The notes under the pieces: model-generated
What the model was told of the DNA's origin: nothing
Seen by the model: only the letters and a program-made list of their open reading frames with translations
The model's database searches: none
Part shown: piece by piece, positions 1-8,172 of the stretch
Position numbering within the stretch: the first letter of the stretch is position 1
Layout of the letters: every line of letters starts with the position of its first letter
NCBI RefSeq assembly: GCF_018881505.1
Contig: NZ_JACVQC010000001.1
Location: forward strand, 851,927 to 915,926
Direction: 5' to 3'
Source: Polynucleobacter sp. UK-Mo-2m-Kol15
GTDB taxonomy: Bacteria; Pseudomonadota; Gammaproteobacteria; Burkholderiales; Burkholderiaceae
Length of the DNA: 64,000 nucleotides
Translations under genes and position numbers: made by a program

Positions 1-591
1 GGACCGGAGGCTGCAAATAATGCTTCCGCCGCTGGCGTGTTAATGCCCTTGTTAACATTGGGTATCCCAACTTCTGCTACTGCAGCTATCATCTTGTCTG
101 CCTTTGAGTCTTATGGCATCCAAGTTGGCCCAACCTTATTCGCTCAACAAAGTGGCTTAGTCTGGACTTTAATTGCTAGCCTCTACATTGGTAACGTGAT
201 TTTGCTGGTGCTTAATTTGCCTTTGGTTGGCTTGTGGGTCAAGCTGCTGAAGATTCCGCCGCAATGGCTTTATGCAGGAATTGTGGTTATCTCAGTCGCT
301 GGTGTCTACGGTTCGTCAAACTCCGTTTTTGATGTAGGCCTGTTATTTTTCTTCGGCATTCTCGGGTTCGGAATGCGTCGCTTTGACTTTCCTGCTGCGC
401 CGATGATTATCGGCCTTATCTTAGGGCCGATGGCCGAGCAATCTATGCGCCAAGCGCTGACGATCAGTCAGGGTAGTTGGAGTACCTTTTTCGTTCGCCC
501 AATCTCTGGCACTTTGATGGTGGTGGCGATTGCATTATTGCTTATTCCAAATGTGCTCCGCTTCATTAGGAGCCGTAAGGTTTCGGCTTAG
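1..591 (+). CDS. TctA-family permease, C-terminal part (5' end outside window)
   Basis: This is the large membrane subunit of a tripartite tricarboxylate transporter, which imports carboxylates delivered by a Bug/TctC receptor. The frame is open from base 1, so the gene starts upstream of the window. The first residues read [13 protein letters not shown] followed by [14 protein letters not shown], the conserved TctA signature, and several hydrophobic segments follow. About 196 of the roughly 500 family residues are present. A second, complete TctA lies at 26229-27719 and has the same PEAANN and LGIPGSATTA motifs. The substrate cannot be read from the sequence. The gene runs convergently into the chrA pair, and its stop overlaps the stop region of the downstream chrA gene. 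Confidence 0.93.
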   Translation, partial: GPEAANNASAAGVLMPLLTLGIPTSATAAIILSAFESYGIQVGPTLFAQQSGLVWTLIASLYIGNVILLVLNLPLVGLWVKLLKIPPQWLYAGIVVISVAGVYGSSNSVFDVGLLFFFGILGFGMRRFDFPAAPMIIGLILGPMAEQSMRQALTISQGSWSTFFVRPISGTLMVVAIALLLIPNVLRFIRSRKVSA

Positions 592-1112
592 ATGAAACCT
601 GCTCCACCAATAATTGCTCCCAGCGCAATGAGGTAGAGAGGGTGAATTTTTTTAGATAATACGGTAACAATGATGACGATAATTGTCAGAAGAGTTGCCG
701 TCCAGTGGTTATTAAAACTCCTAGCTAATTCCCATGATGATGCTAGCACTAAGCCTACTGCGAGAGCAGCAGCAGCATATTGAATCGTTTGTTTCTTTTC
801 AGGGTCTTGAATGCCAGTGATATAACGCTCAAGAAAAAAAACCATAATAGAAGATGGCCAGCAAATTGCAATCGATGCCACTAAGGCCCCTAGTACTCCA
901 TAGATATCCCACCCAATTAGTGTAATGGCCATGAAATTAGGGCCTGGAGCTGCCTGCGCAATTGCGAAATAATCGGCAAAAGTTTGAGCGCTAATCCATT
1001 TTTCTTGAATGACTACAAGGTCAAAAAAGGTGGGTAGTACTGCAATAATTCCACCAAAAGCAACTGCAGATAAAAGAGAAAGTTTAATAAATAAGGTCAA
1101 GAGTAAGGTCAT
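588..1112 (-). CDS. Chromate transporter family (ChrA half, second of pair)
   Basis: This 174-residue hydrophobic protein has one CHR domain. It contains FGGIIAVLP near the N-terminus and the conserved APGPN motif, as in ChrA proteins, which export chromate by chromate/proton exchange. Full-length ChrA has two CHR domains of about 190 residues. Here they are encoded by two short genes, and this one starts inside the end of the upstream half (4-base ATGA overlap at 1109-1112), which indicates translational coupling. The two halves probably form an antiparallel heterodimer. Annotation as chromate transporter rests on family only; the catabolic surroundings leave the natural substrate open. Confidence 0.88.
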   Translation of the reverse strand: MTLLLTLFIKLSLLSAVAFGGIIAVLPTFFDLVVIQEKWISAQTFADYFAIAQAAPGPNFMAITLIGWDIYGVLGALVASIAICWPSSIMVFFLERYITGIQDPEKKQTIQYAAAALAVGLVLASSWELARSFNNHWTATLLTIIVIIVTVLSKKIHPLYLIALGAIIGGAGFI

Positions 1113-1675
1113 TGTTTTCTAACCTTTTTTCTTGCGAAATAGAATGCAGCCGGAGCAACAATGAGGACCACCCAACCGAGTGCTAAATTGAAATACGCGC
1201 CGGCAACAATAGTGAGTGCAATCACTATGAGCATGGGAGGGTAGCAAAACTCATCTTTGAGCATTTTTAATCCAGTGCCGGCAATGAGTCCTACCCCTAC
1301 CGCAGCAATCCCTTTTAATGCACCCTTTACGTACTCTAAATAGCTAAAGTGTTCATACAGAACAGCGAGTAAGATGACTATGAATATAGGACCGAGAGTG
1401 AGGCCTCCTACTGCCGCAAGTGAGCCGCGAGCTCCACCAAATCTAGAGCCAACGCAGACTGCCACATTGATCACATTGGGACCGGGCATGATTTGGCATA
1501 CACCGAGAATTGCGCTAAATTCTTCAGAGCTCAACAGCTTGTCTTTTTCAACAAGACCGCGTCGCGCCCAAGGAAGCACGCCTCCAAAACCAGATAAACC
1601 AATTTTGCTAAAGCAAATGAAGAGTTGAAAAGGGGTGATTTTTTTCAAGGATAAACCGATGCTATTGACAGTCAA
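1109..1675 (-). CDS. Chromate transporter family (ChrA half, first of pair)
   Basis: This 188-residue single CHR-domain membrane protein is the partner of the gene at 588-1112. It shows GFGGVLPWARRGLVE near the N-terminus and CQIMPGPNVINVAV, the typical CHR signature, followed by several hydrophobic helices. The only plausible start is a TTG directly after the TAA stop of the D-2-hydroxyacid dehydrogenase, without a good Shine-Dalgarno sequence. Translation therefore probably depends on coupling with that gene. The position as the tail of a catabolic operon is unusual for a chromate efflux pair. Confidence 0.87.
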   Translation of the reverse strand: MTVNSIGLSLKKITPFQLFICFSKIGLSGFGGVLPWARRGLVEKDKLLSSEEFSAILGVCQIMPGPNVINVAVCVGSRFGGARGSLAAVGGLTLGPIFIVILLAVLYEHFSYLEYVKGALKGIAAVGVGLIAGTGLKMLKDEFCYPPMLIVIALTIVAGAYFNLALGWVVLIVAPAAFYFARKKVRKQ

Positions 1676-2650
1676 TTAAGGTATAAATGGATGAGGGATC
1701 GGTTTGCCGGCAATCCATGACTCTAGAGTTTCAGTCACCTTATTTGCAAAACTCTCCATGATTGGCTCTGCTACAAAACCAAGGTGTGGAGTGGCAAGTA
1801 GATTTGGGGTGTTACGCAGTGCGCTATCTAGTGGGAGTGGCTCAACGTCAAACACATCGATTGCTGCTTGCCTTGGTCTGCCAGATTCAAGCGCCTTGAG
1901 AAGATCTGACATATTGATTAAGGTTGACCGGGAGGTATTGATCAGAATGGAGTCTGGCCTCATTATGGCCAATTCATTTTTACCAATTAAGTCTTTAGTG
2001 CCAGCTCCGGCAACTAAGTGCATTGTTACTACTTTGGATGTCTTTAGTAATTCCTCGAGGCTGACAGACTTTGCGTTTTCAGCTGCAGCACGTTCTGGGG
2101 TCATTCGCGGACTCCAGGTAACAATCTCCATGCCTAGAGCTGCTCCAACCTTCGCTACTCGACTACCAATCGACCCCAAACCCATAATTCCGAGACGTTC
2201 GCCTGCAAGCAGCGGGAGTACTGAGAACTCATCTCGCCAACCACCTGAAGAGATGAGCTTGTTTTCCTCAACTAATCGCTTGGATGCTCCAAGTATTAGC
2301 GCCCATGTTAATTCTGCAGTGCTTTCTTTGGAAGGCCCCCCTGGACTACAGGCGATGGGAATATTGCGGGATGTAAGGGCAGCTACCTCGAGAGTGCCAT
2401 TCCGCGCACCAGTGAACATTAAAAATTTGAGCTTGCTAAGCCTCGCGATCATTGCCTCATGGAGCGGGGTACGATCTCGAACTATGACGATGGCATCAGC
2501 ATCTTTGATTGCCTCATATAACTCCTCATTTAGCAGTGGCTGATGATGGATATTGATATTGGCTAGCTTATCCAGGCTATCCCAATTGGAGAAGCGCCGC
2601 AAAGAACGCTCATAGTCTCCAAGAATCACAATGTTTGGTTTTGAGCTCAT
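1676..2650 (-). CDS. D-2-hydroxyacid dehydrogenase (NAD-dependent)
   Basis: This 324-residue protein is of normal length for the D-isomer-specific 2-hydroxyacid dehydrogenase family, which interconverts 2-keto acids and D-2-hydroxyacids with NAD(P)H. The Rossmann motif GLGSIG is at residues 157-162. The catalytic set is visible: Arg241 in NTSRS, Glu270 in DVEPLP and His289 in TPHLG. It lies in one minus-strand run with a Bug receptor and an MmgE/PrpD protein upstream (22-base gap) and chrA downstream (adjacent). The context suggests oxidation or reduction of an imported hydroxy acid; the exact substrate is not deducible. Confidence 0.9.
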   Translation of the reverse strand: MSSKPNIVILGDYERSLRRFSNWDSLDKLANINIHHQPLLNEELYEAIKDADAIVIVRDRTPLHEAMIARLSKLKFLMFTGARNGTLEVAALTSRNIPIACSPGGPSKESTAELTWALILGASKRLVEENKLISSGGWRDEFSVLPLLAGERLGIMGLGSIGSRVAKVGAALGMEIVTWSPRMTPERAAAENAKSVSLEELLKTSKVVTMHLVAGAGTKDLIGKNELAIMRPDSILINTSRSTLINMSDLLKALESGRPRQAAIDVFDVEPLPLDSALRNTPNLLATPHLGFVAEPIMESFANKVTETLESWIAGKPIPHPFIP

Positions 2651-2672
2651 CTTTTAAGGCGCCTCGATAGGT

Positions 2673-4046
2673 TTAGTCTGGAGTGCAAAGATTTAAGATC
2701 TTTTTCAGATCAGTTGCTTTACCTAATTGCCATAGCTCTGAAATCAGTTGACGCGTCTTTTCTTTACCTATGATGGGTTCTGCCAGGCTAGTAAACTTTT
2801 GCTCAAGTTGGGCATCGCTCATTGGGTTTTCAACTGAGCCGATGGCATTCTTAATGAAGATATGAACTTCTTCACCATTCTTGAGGAAGGCTTTGATATC
2901 TACAGAAGCTTCACTAATAGAAGTGTCAGTAGTCGCATTTACTTTTGCGCGTAATGCAACGACATCTGCTCGGTTAACGATATCGTCAGCATATTCGCCT
3001 TCGCCAGCTTGACCAAAGATCAATCCAACTGCACAGCCGTGGTAAACACTAAATTTACCCTCTAGACCATCTTTCGGTGTTTTCTTACCGGTCAATTCCA
3101 ATACAAGCGGGTGGGCACGTAATTCAATACGCTCAATATCTTCCGCTTTTACGCCTTTGGCACGCAATTGTGCGCAGGCATCAATCGCTGGGTGAATAAC
3201 AATGCCGCATGCGAAAGGTTTGTAGGTATTTAGGGAGATTTCAAAAGACTTGCCGAGCTCACGATCAATTTCTGACCAATCGCACTTAGTGGATACAGTT
3301 TGCATGTAGCCGCGACCTGCCTCTAGCGCTTTAGGGCTGGAGGTGAAGCCATGCTTAGCCAGCAGTGCGGAAAGTTGACCTGCTCGTGCTGCACCACCTG
3401 GGTGGAAGGGTTTGGTCATGGTGCCAAATTGCTCGCGCATACCAACTGGCTGAGAGGCTGCAATACCTAGAGCCATAGTCGTTTTTTGAAGATCAAGACC
3501 TAAAAGACGTGAGCAGGCTGCTGCAGAACCCAGCATGCCAGTGGAGCCGGTAATGTGCCAGCCACGATGGTAGTGATCCGGATACATAGCATTGCCAACG
3601 CGACAGGCCACATCAACCCCTAAAACAAGTGCGTCAATAATTTGACGTCCATTCACATGGGTGTGCTCACCAAGCGCCAAAATCGCTGAAGCCACTGGGC
3701 CAGCCGGATGAATTACCGTCTTTAGATGAGTGTCATCAAAGTCAAAGGTGTGCGAGCTAATGCCGTTAATTAATGCGGCTCCACCCATATCAACTTTATC
3801 CTTGCGACCCAGAATACTCGCCTGCTGTGCTGGCTGAAATTCACGGATAGCAGCTAATGAAGATTCAACGCTTTCATGATTTGCTGCGCCGATTGCGCAA
3901 CCTAACCAGTTTAAAAATGTGCGATGAGCCTCGTGATCGACCTCAGGACTCCAGCCCTGACTTGGGTGTGAAGTAACAAATTCAGCCAAAATTTTTGTGA
4001 CCGGTGGAGCATTGAGATCTGCTGCTGCAGCAATAGCCTGAGACAT
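2673..4046 (-). CDS. MmgE/PrpD family protein
   Basis: This 457-residue protein has the full length of the MmgE/PrpD family, which includes 2-methylcitrate dehydratase and cis-aconitate decarboxylase. Typical motifs are FDFDDTHLKTVIHPAGPV near residues 100-117, GWHITGSTGMLGSAAA, and GMREQFGTMTKPFHPG, where the family keeps active-site residues. There is no prpB or prpC nearby, so a methylcitrate cycle role is unlikely. The neighbours (Bug receptor upstream, 2-hydroxyacid dehydrogenase downstream) point to dehydration, isomerisation or decarboxylation of an imported carboxylic acid. Confidence 0.9.
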   Translation of the reverse strand: MSQAIAAAADLNAPPVTKILAEFVTSHPSQGWSPEVDHEAHRTFLNWLGCAIGAANHESVESSLAAIREFQPAQQASILGRKDKVDMGGAALINGISSHTFDFDDTHLKTVIHPAGPVASAILALGEHTHVNGRQIIDALVLGVDVACRVGNAMYPDHYHRGWHITGSTGMLGSAAACSRLLGLDLQKTTMALGIAASQPVGMREQFGTMTKPFHPGGAARAGQLSALLAKHGFTSSPKALEAGRGYMQTVSTKCDWSEIDRELGKSFEISLNTYKPFACGIVIHPAIDACAQLRAKGVKAEDIERIELRAHPLVLELTGKKTPKDGLEGKFSVYHGCAVGLIFGQAGEGEYADDIVNRADVVALRAKVNATTDTSISEASVDIKAFLKNGEEVHIFIKNAIGSVENPMSDAQLEQKFTSLAEPIIGKEKTRQLISELWQLGKATDLKKILNLCTPD

Positions 4047-4094
4047 GTGATTTCCTAGATATTTTTTAAATTGAGTTATTAGGTCTTTAAGGTA

Positions 4095-5090
4095 TTAATT
4101 TTCGATTTCAATTTTTCGGTCTTTTGCCACTTTTGTCCAGCGAGCAATATCTTCTTTCACGTATGTAGTGAATTGCTCTGGCGACATCGGCATGAGTGTC
4201 ATTGCTTCGCTGGCCATTTGCTCAGCAAGATCAGGAGAAGCTAATACCTTATTGAGCTCCGTATTCAACTTTCTGACAATAGCTTCAGGCATATTGGCTG
4301 GTCCTGTAATTCCATACCACTGCTGACCATCAAAGCCGTTATAGCCAAGTTCTTTAAAGGTTGGAATATTAGGTTCAGCTGGGCTGCGTTTCAGACCTGT
4401 CACTGCCAGTGCTCTTACTCGATTGGATTTAAGGTAGGGCACTGCTGCAAATAGAGATGGGAGCATTGCTTGAGTTTGCCCAGCCAGTAGATCAGTGAAA
4501 GCAGGCGCAATACCCCTGTAGGGAATGTGTACCATAAAAATATCGGCCCCAAGTTTGAATTGCTCGACTCCAAGATGGGTTAGTGAACCAGGGCCGGCAG
4601 AGCCATAACTCAGTTTTGCGGGATTTTTCTTGGCATATGCAACAAACTCTTTTAAATTTTTAGCCGGTACATCCGGATTGATAACGAGCACGTTAGGGGT
4701 TGCTCCAATCATGCCAATTGCAGTGAAGTCTTTGATAGCATCGTAAGGTAGCTTACGAACGGCAGGGTTAGTTCCATGAGTAGCAACATAAGAGACCAGA
4801 AGTGTGTAACCATCGGGCGCTGCCTTAGCTACGTATTGAGATGCGATAGTGCCACCACCACCACCCATATTTTCAATGACGATAGTTTGACCAAGGTTCT
4901 TGGAGAGCCTATCAGCTACCTTGCGCGCCAAATTATCCAAGCCACCACCAGCCGCAACTGGTGCAATAAGCTTAATTGGCTTGTTGGGGTAGCTTTGTGC
5001 TGAAGCCATAGGCGCAGCCAGTAGCCCTAATGAAGAAGTAATTAATGCACATAATGCGTATTTGGTAGCTTTATTTTGTATCAGTTTCAC
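4095..5090 (-). CDS. Bug/TctC-family periplasmic receptor 1
   Basis: This 331-residue extracytoplasmic solute receptor belongs to the tripartite tricarboxylate transporter family. The N-terminus is a signal peptide (basic start, hydrophobic stretch, cleavage likely after ASA near residue 31). The mature part opens with SYPNKPIKLIAPVAAGGGLD, the usual Bug ligand-loop region, and HIPYRGIAPAFTDLLAGQ follows near the middle. It is the first gene of the minus-strand run with the PrpD-type and hydroxyacid dehydrogenase genes, so its ligand is probably their substrate. Membrane subunits are not adjacent; the partial TctA at the window start runs on the opposite strand. Confidence 0.92.
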   Translation of the reverse strand: MKLIQNKATKYALCALITSSLGLLAAPMASAQSYPNKPIKLIAPVAAGGGLDNLARKVADRLSKNLGQTIVIENMGGGGGTIASQYVAKAAPDGYTLLVSYVATHGTNPAVRKLPYDAIKDFTAIGMIGATPNVLVINPDVPAKNLKEFVAYAKKNPAKLSYGSAGPGSLTHLGVEQFKLGADIFMVHIPYRGIAPAFTDLLAGQTQAMLPSLFAAVPYLKSNRVRALAVTGLKRSPAEPNIPTFKELGYNGFDGQQWYGITGPANMPEAIVRKLNTELNKVLASPDLAEQMASEAMTLMPMSPEQFTTYVKEDIARWTKVAKDRKIEIEN

Positions 5091-5181
5091 GTGGTAAATC
5101 CTTGGAATTGTTTGAATAAGTGCTGAATTTATATAGAATTCTACTATTGATAGATTTATATATTTTTTTTAGGAAAACGCC

Positions 5182-5484
5182 ATGATTTTGGAGCACTGTG
5201 ACATTCAGATTGACCCCTCTAAGCAGTCAGCGTTTGAGGAGGCTATTGTGCGTGGGGTTGAGACGGTGATCTCAAAAGCAAAAGGTTTTCAGGGTTATAA
5301 GGTCAACCACAGTTTGGAGACCCCATCACGCTATTTATTGCTTATCTATTGGGATACATTGGAGAATCATACGGTTGATTTTCGAGGTTCAGATGCTTTT
5401 GGCGATTGGCGTGCCATCGTGGGACCATTTTTCACGAATCCGCCTGTGGTCGAGCATATGACCCTAGTGGATAAATCTAAGTAA
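5182..5484 (+). CDS. Antibiotic biosynthesis monooxygenase (ABM) domain protein
   Basis: This is a single small ferredoxin-like ABM domain of 100 residues: MILEHCDIQID, then FEEAI, then a central GFQGYKVNHS, and a C-terminal FFTNPPVVEHM. The family includes quinol monooxygenases, haem-degrading enzymes and many small proteins of unknown role. The RBS AGGAA lies a few bases before the ATG. It is divergent from Bug receptor 1 (91-base gap holding an AT-rich putative promoter region) and convergent with the enol-lactonase-like hydrolase. A specific reaction cannot be named. Confidence 0.8.
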   Translation: MILEHCDIQIDPSKQSAFEEAIVRGVETVISKAKGFQGYKVNHSLETPSRYLLLIYWDTLENHTVDFRGSDAFGDWRAIVGPFFTNPPVVEHMTLVDKSK

Positions 5485-5506
5485 AGCATATACCGCGGAT
5501 TAGTTT

Positions 5507-6310
5507 TTACATAAACCCGTTGCTCTTATAAAAATCAACGAGATTTTGATTAAATACTATAGGTTGCTCCACATTGGAAATGTGACCTGCATTGGGTATT
5601 TCTGAAAAGACAGCCTTTGGCATCTGCTGCTTCATGGCGTGTGACATTTCTGGTGGGGCACCATGATCATGCTCTCCCACCAAAATTAATACTGGACATT
5701 GGATTTCTTTTAAGCGTTCGAACGTATTAATTTCAGATATTGCTTGGCAACACCCAGAGAAGCCGTTGACAGAGGTGGATGCAATTCCCTCGGCAATCTT
5801 TCGAATGGTTTCTGGATTGGATTTTCTAAAGTCATCTGAAAACCAGCGACTTAAGGTGCTATCTACCATCTCAGTCATGCCTTCAGCTTTCGCCTTAGCA
5901 ATGCGATCACCCCACATTTGCTTGGCATTCTCTGGTCTCTTGCTGGTTGTGTCTGCTAAGACTAGCGAGTGAAATAAATCGGGATATTGGAGAATTAAAG
6001 TTTGACCTATCATGCCACCCATCGATAGGCCAATCCAATGGGTTTTCTCTATCCCTAAAGATGTAAATAGGTCACATACATCTAGTGCTAAATCTTCTAA
6101 ATTGTAAGGATCAGTCGGGGCTGAACTTAAGCCGTGACCGCGAGTGTCAAAACGCAATACCTTGAAATGAGATGTTAGTAATGAAAGCTGTGGATCCCAT
6201 GCACTCATATTGCTGGCTAAAGAGTGGGAGAGGGTTAGCCATGGACCCTCACCCTCAATTGCATAGGCGATCTCGTTACCGTGCCTGGTAACAACTTTCT
6301 CTATCGGCAT
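5507..6310 (-). CDS. Alpha/beta hydrolase, 3-oxoadipate enol-lactonase-like
   Basis: This 267-residue protein fits PcaD, which hydrolyses 3-oxoadipate enol-lactone in the beta-ketoadipate pathway. The nucleophile elbow GLSMGG places Ser96. Asp215 in GEHDHG and His243 in NAGHISN complete the triad. DTRGHGLSS after strand 4 is also typical of PcaD. No other pca genes are in the window, so a related lactone or ester hydrolase is possible. Its start lies 4 bases after the stop of Bug receptor 2 (stop at 6315), so the two are probably co-transcribed and translationally coupled. Confidence 0.82.
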   Translation of the reverse strand: MPIEKVVTRHGNEIAYAIEGEGPWLTLSHSLASNMSAWDPQLSLLTSHFKVLRFDTRGHGLSSAPTDPYNLEDLALDVCDLFTSLGIEKTHWIGLSMGGMIGQTLILQYPDLFHSLVLADTTSKRPENAKQMWGDRIAKAKAEGMTEMVDSTLSRWFSDDFRKSNPETIRKIAEGIASTSVNGFSGCCQAISEINTFERLKEIQCPVLILVGEHDHGAPPEMSHAMKQQMPKAVFSEIPNAGHISNVEQPIVFNQNLVDFYKSNGFM

Positions 6311-6314
6311 GTAT

Positions 6315-7289
6315 TTATTCTGGCTTAATTCCGGATTGCTTTGCTAAGCGCGCAAAATCAATAATCTCGGCAGCTATGAACTTGTCGAATTGTTCGGGAG
6401 TACTCGAAACGGCAGTCGTACCCAGTTCATCAAAGCGATCTTTTATGTTTGGAAGCTCAAGAATGCGTTTGACCTCCAGCGCAATTTTTTGAAGAATGGC
6501 CTTAGGAGTTTTAGCGGGGGCCATTAAGCCGTACCAAAACTCCCATTTATATCCTGGAACTCCTGACTCAGCTACTGTTGGTAATGTTGGCAGATCTTTA
6601 AATCGCTTTGTGCTGGTGATGGCAATTGCCCGTACTTTTCCAGCTTTCACGAGATTGATCGCGCTTGCATAGGGGCTGATAAAGAAATCTACCCTCCCAG
6701 ACATGACTTCAGTAATCGCATCCGGAATTCCCTTAGTAGGAATATGTAACAACTCAGTGTTGGTTTTAGCTTGTATGAGCTCAGCCGCAAAGTGCGAGCC
6801 ACTACCAATACCTGCTGAACTATAAGTGACCTTGCCAGGATTTTTGGCTGCGTAATCAATCAACTCTTTCATGGTGTTGACTTTGATGTTTGGTGAAACT
6901 AATACCAAAGCAGGGCCTGTGGCAGTGAGCGTTACTCCAGAAAAGTCTTTGATTGGGTCAAAGGCTAGTGTCGAATAAATAGCTGGTGAAATTGCAAATG
7001 CGGAAGAGATGGAGAGAAGTGTGTATCCGTCAGAGGGTGCATTCGCAACGAATTGCGCGGCAATATTACTGCCAGCACCCAATTTGTTTTCTACTACTAC
7101 GGGTTGCTTCCAATTCTCACTCATCTGCTGCCCAATGACCCTAGCAGCAATATCAGGAACTCCGCCTGGAGAAAAGCCTACGATAATTTTGATAGGTTGG
7201 GTAGGGAATGATTGCGCATGGCTTGCATGAGCAAATAGGCAAAAAGCCAGCAGGAGAATTTGTTTGGCAAGACTAGAGAGTATGGACAT
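6315..7289 (-). CDS. Bug/TctC-family periplasmic receptor 2
   Basis: This 324-residue receptor has a clear signal peptide (LLAFCLFAHASHAQ, cleavage near residue 25) and the Bug opening SFPTQPIKIIVGFSPGGVPD. SSAGIGSGSHFAAELI in the middle is the second usual ligand-side motif. It is followed almost directly by the enol-lactonase-like hydrolase, so its ligand may be a lactone or an aromatic-derived acid. This is an inference from operon structure only. Membrane subunits are not adjacent; it may share a permease encoded elsewhere. Confidence 0.92.
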   Translation of the reverse strand: MSILSSLAKQILLLAFCLFAHASHAQSFPTQPIKIIVGFSPGGVPDIAARVIGQQMSENWKQPVVVENKLGAGSNIAAQFVANAPSDGYTLLSISSAFAISPAIYSTLAFDPIKDFSGVTLTATGPALVLVSPNIKVNTMKELIDYAAKNPGKVTYSSAGIGSGSHFAAELIQAKTNTELLHIPTKGIPDAITEVMSGRVDFFISPYASAINLVKAGKVRAIAITSTKRFKDLPTLPTVAESGVPGYKWEFWYGLMAPAKTPKAILQKIALEVKRILELPNIKDRFDELGTTAVSSTPEQFDKFIAAEIIDFARLAKQSGIKPE

Positions 7290-7415
7290 TTTTTTTCAAA
7301 TAAAAGTAGTACGTTAGTAATACTAACCATATTTGAGTCTGAGGGTAAAGCAGGGTGATGAAGTCTTTAAATGGCTTCAGACTTCACCTTCCCCTTGAGC
7401 CCTATTAAATCCTAG

Positions 7416-8168
7416 TTAAGTCAGCCAAGGCGCTTTTGCTAATACTGGCTTCAAACCCGTTTTTTGAATTCTGTCCGCCACCTCTTCTGAGGCCAAAAAT
7501 TCAACTAAATGTCGTGCCTGTTCCTCTTTTTGAGTGCCGCTTCCGATCCCTGCAGAAAAGAAGAAGGATCGCTGCGCCTCGGGCGGAAGGTCGCCCAAGA
7601 TTTTGATTCCCTCAATTGGCAATAATTCACTCATCTGCTGAAATCCAAGATCAGCCTCGTTTCTCATCAAAATTGTGCCCACTCGCTCGCTCAATATTTT
7701 TTTGGCTTTCACTGCCATTTCATCGGCAATTCCCAGTTGTGGAAATAACTCGGTGGAAAGATAGGTGCCACTAGCGCTAGCGGAGTAGGCCACTCTGCCA
7801 AAAGTGAGCAGGGTGTGTTTAAGTGCTTCAAGCGTACTAATATCGGGCTCTGGATCGCCCTTGCGGACAGCTGCTGCAATTTGGGAAGAGACTAAATCAA
7901 CCCTAGTACCTTTTTTAATTTGACCCTTCAGGATGAAGTTATCTAGAGCTGAGCCCGCCAAAATAAAGACATCAAACTGTTGCCCTTGGCTGATTCTGGT
8001 AGGTATAGAGTCATGAGCCGCGCCAATCGATGATCCAAAGGCCAGATCAACCTTGACTTGATATTGACTCTCATAAAGAGGCACGAGATCTTTTAGGGCT
8101 GCTGCAAATGCCCCTGAAGTAATGACTTGCAGGGGTCCCAATGAAGATGTGCCGATATCTTTGGTCAT
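7416..8168 (-). CDS. ModA-like substrate-binding domain protein lacking a signal peptide
   Basis: This 250-residue type-2 periplasmic-binding-protein fold resembles ModA-type molybdate-binding proteins. It has VITSGAFAAALKDLVPLYE at the start, then FGSSIGAAHDSIPTRI and FDVFILAG. No signal peptide is visible: the protein begins MTKDIGTSSLGPL and enters the first fold strand by residue 13. The start is 4 bases after the stop of Bug receptor 3, with no evident Shine-Dalgarno sequence, which suggests coupled translation. No ABC permease or ATPase is nearby. It may act as a cytoplasmic ligand-binding or sensory protein; alternatively the export signal has been lost. Confidence 0.78.
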   Translation of the reverse strand: MTKDIGTSSLGPLQVITSGAFAAALKDLVPLYESQYQVKVDLAFGSSIGAAHDSIPTRISQGQQFDVFILAGSALDNFILKGQIKKGTRVDLVSSQIAAAVRKGDPEPDISTLEALKHTLLTFGRVAYSASASGTYLSTELFPQLGIADEMAVKAKKILSERVGTILMRNEADLGFQQMSELLPIEGIKILGDLPPEAQRSFFFSAGIGSGTQKEEQARHLVEFLASEEVADRIQKTGLKPVLAKAPWLT

Positions 8169-8172
8169 TAAT

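Noticed and set aside
1704..2543. 279-residue plus-strand frame opposite the D-2-hydroxyacid dehydrogenase
   Set aside because: The minus-strand gene has all catalytic motifs; the opposite frame is serine-rich, without family features or RBS.
2673..4046. Methylcitrate cycle (prp) operon
   Set aside because: The PrpD-family gene has no prpB, prpC or acnD beside it.
5507..6310. A beta-ketoadipate pathway cluster
   Set aside because: Only a PcaD-like hydrolase and a distant carboxymuconolactone decarboxylase-like protein are present, far apart and without other pca genes.
7360..7385. Inverted repeat GAAGTCT/AGACTTC between Bug receptor 2 and the ModA-like gene
   Set aside because: It has a 12-base loop and no T tract on either strand, and no promoter element overlaps it. 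Too weak to call a terminator or operator.
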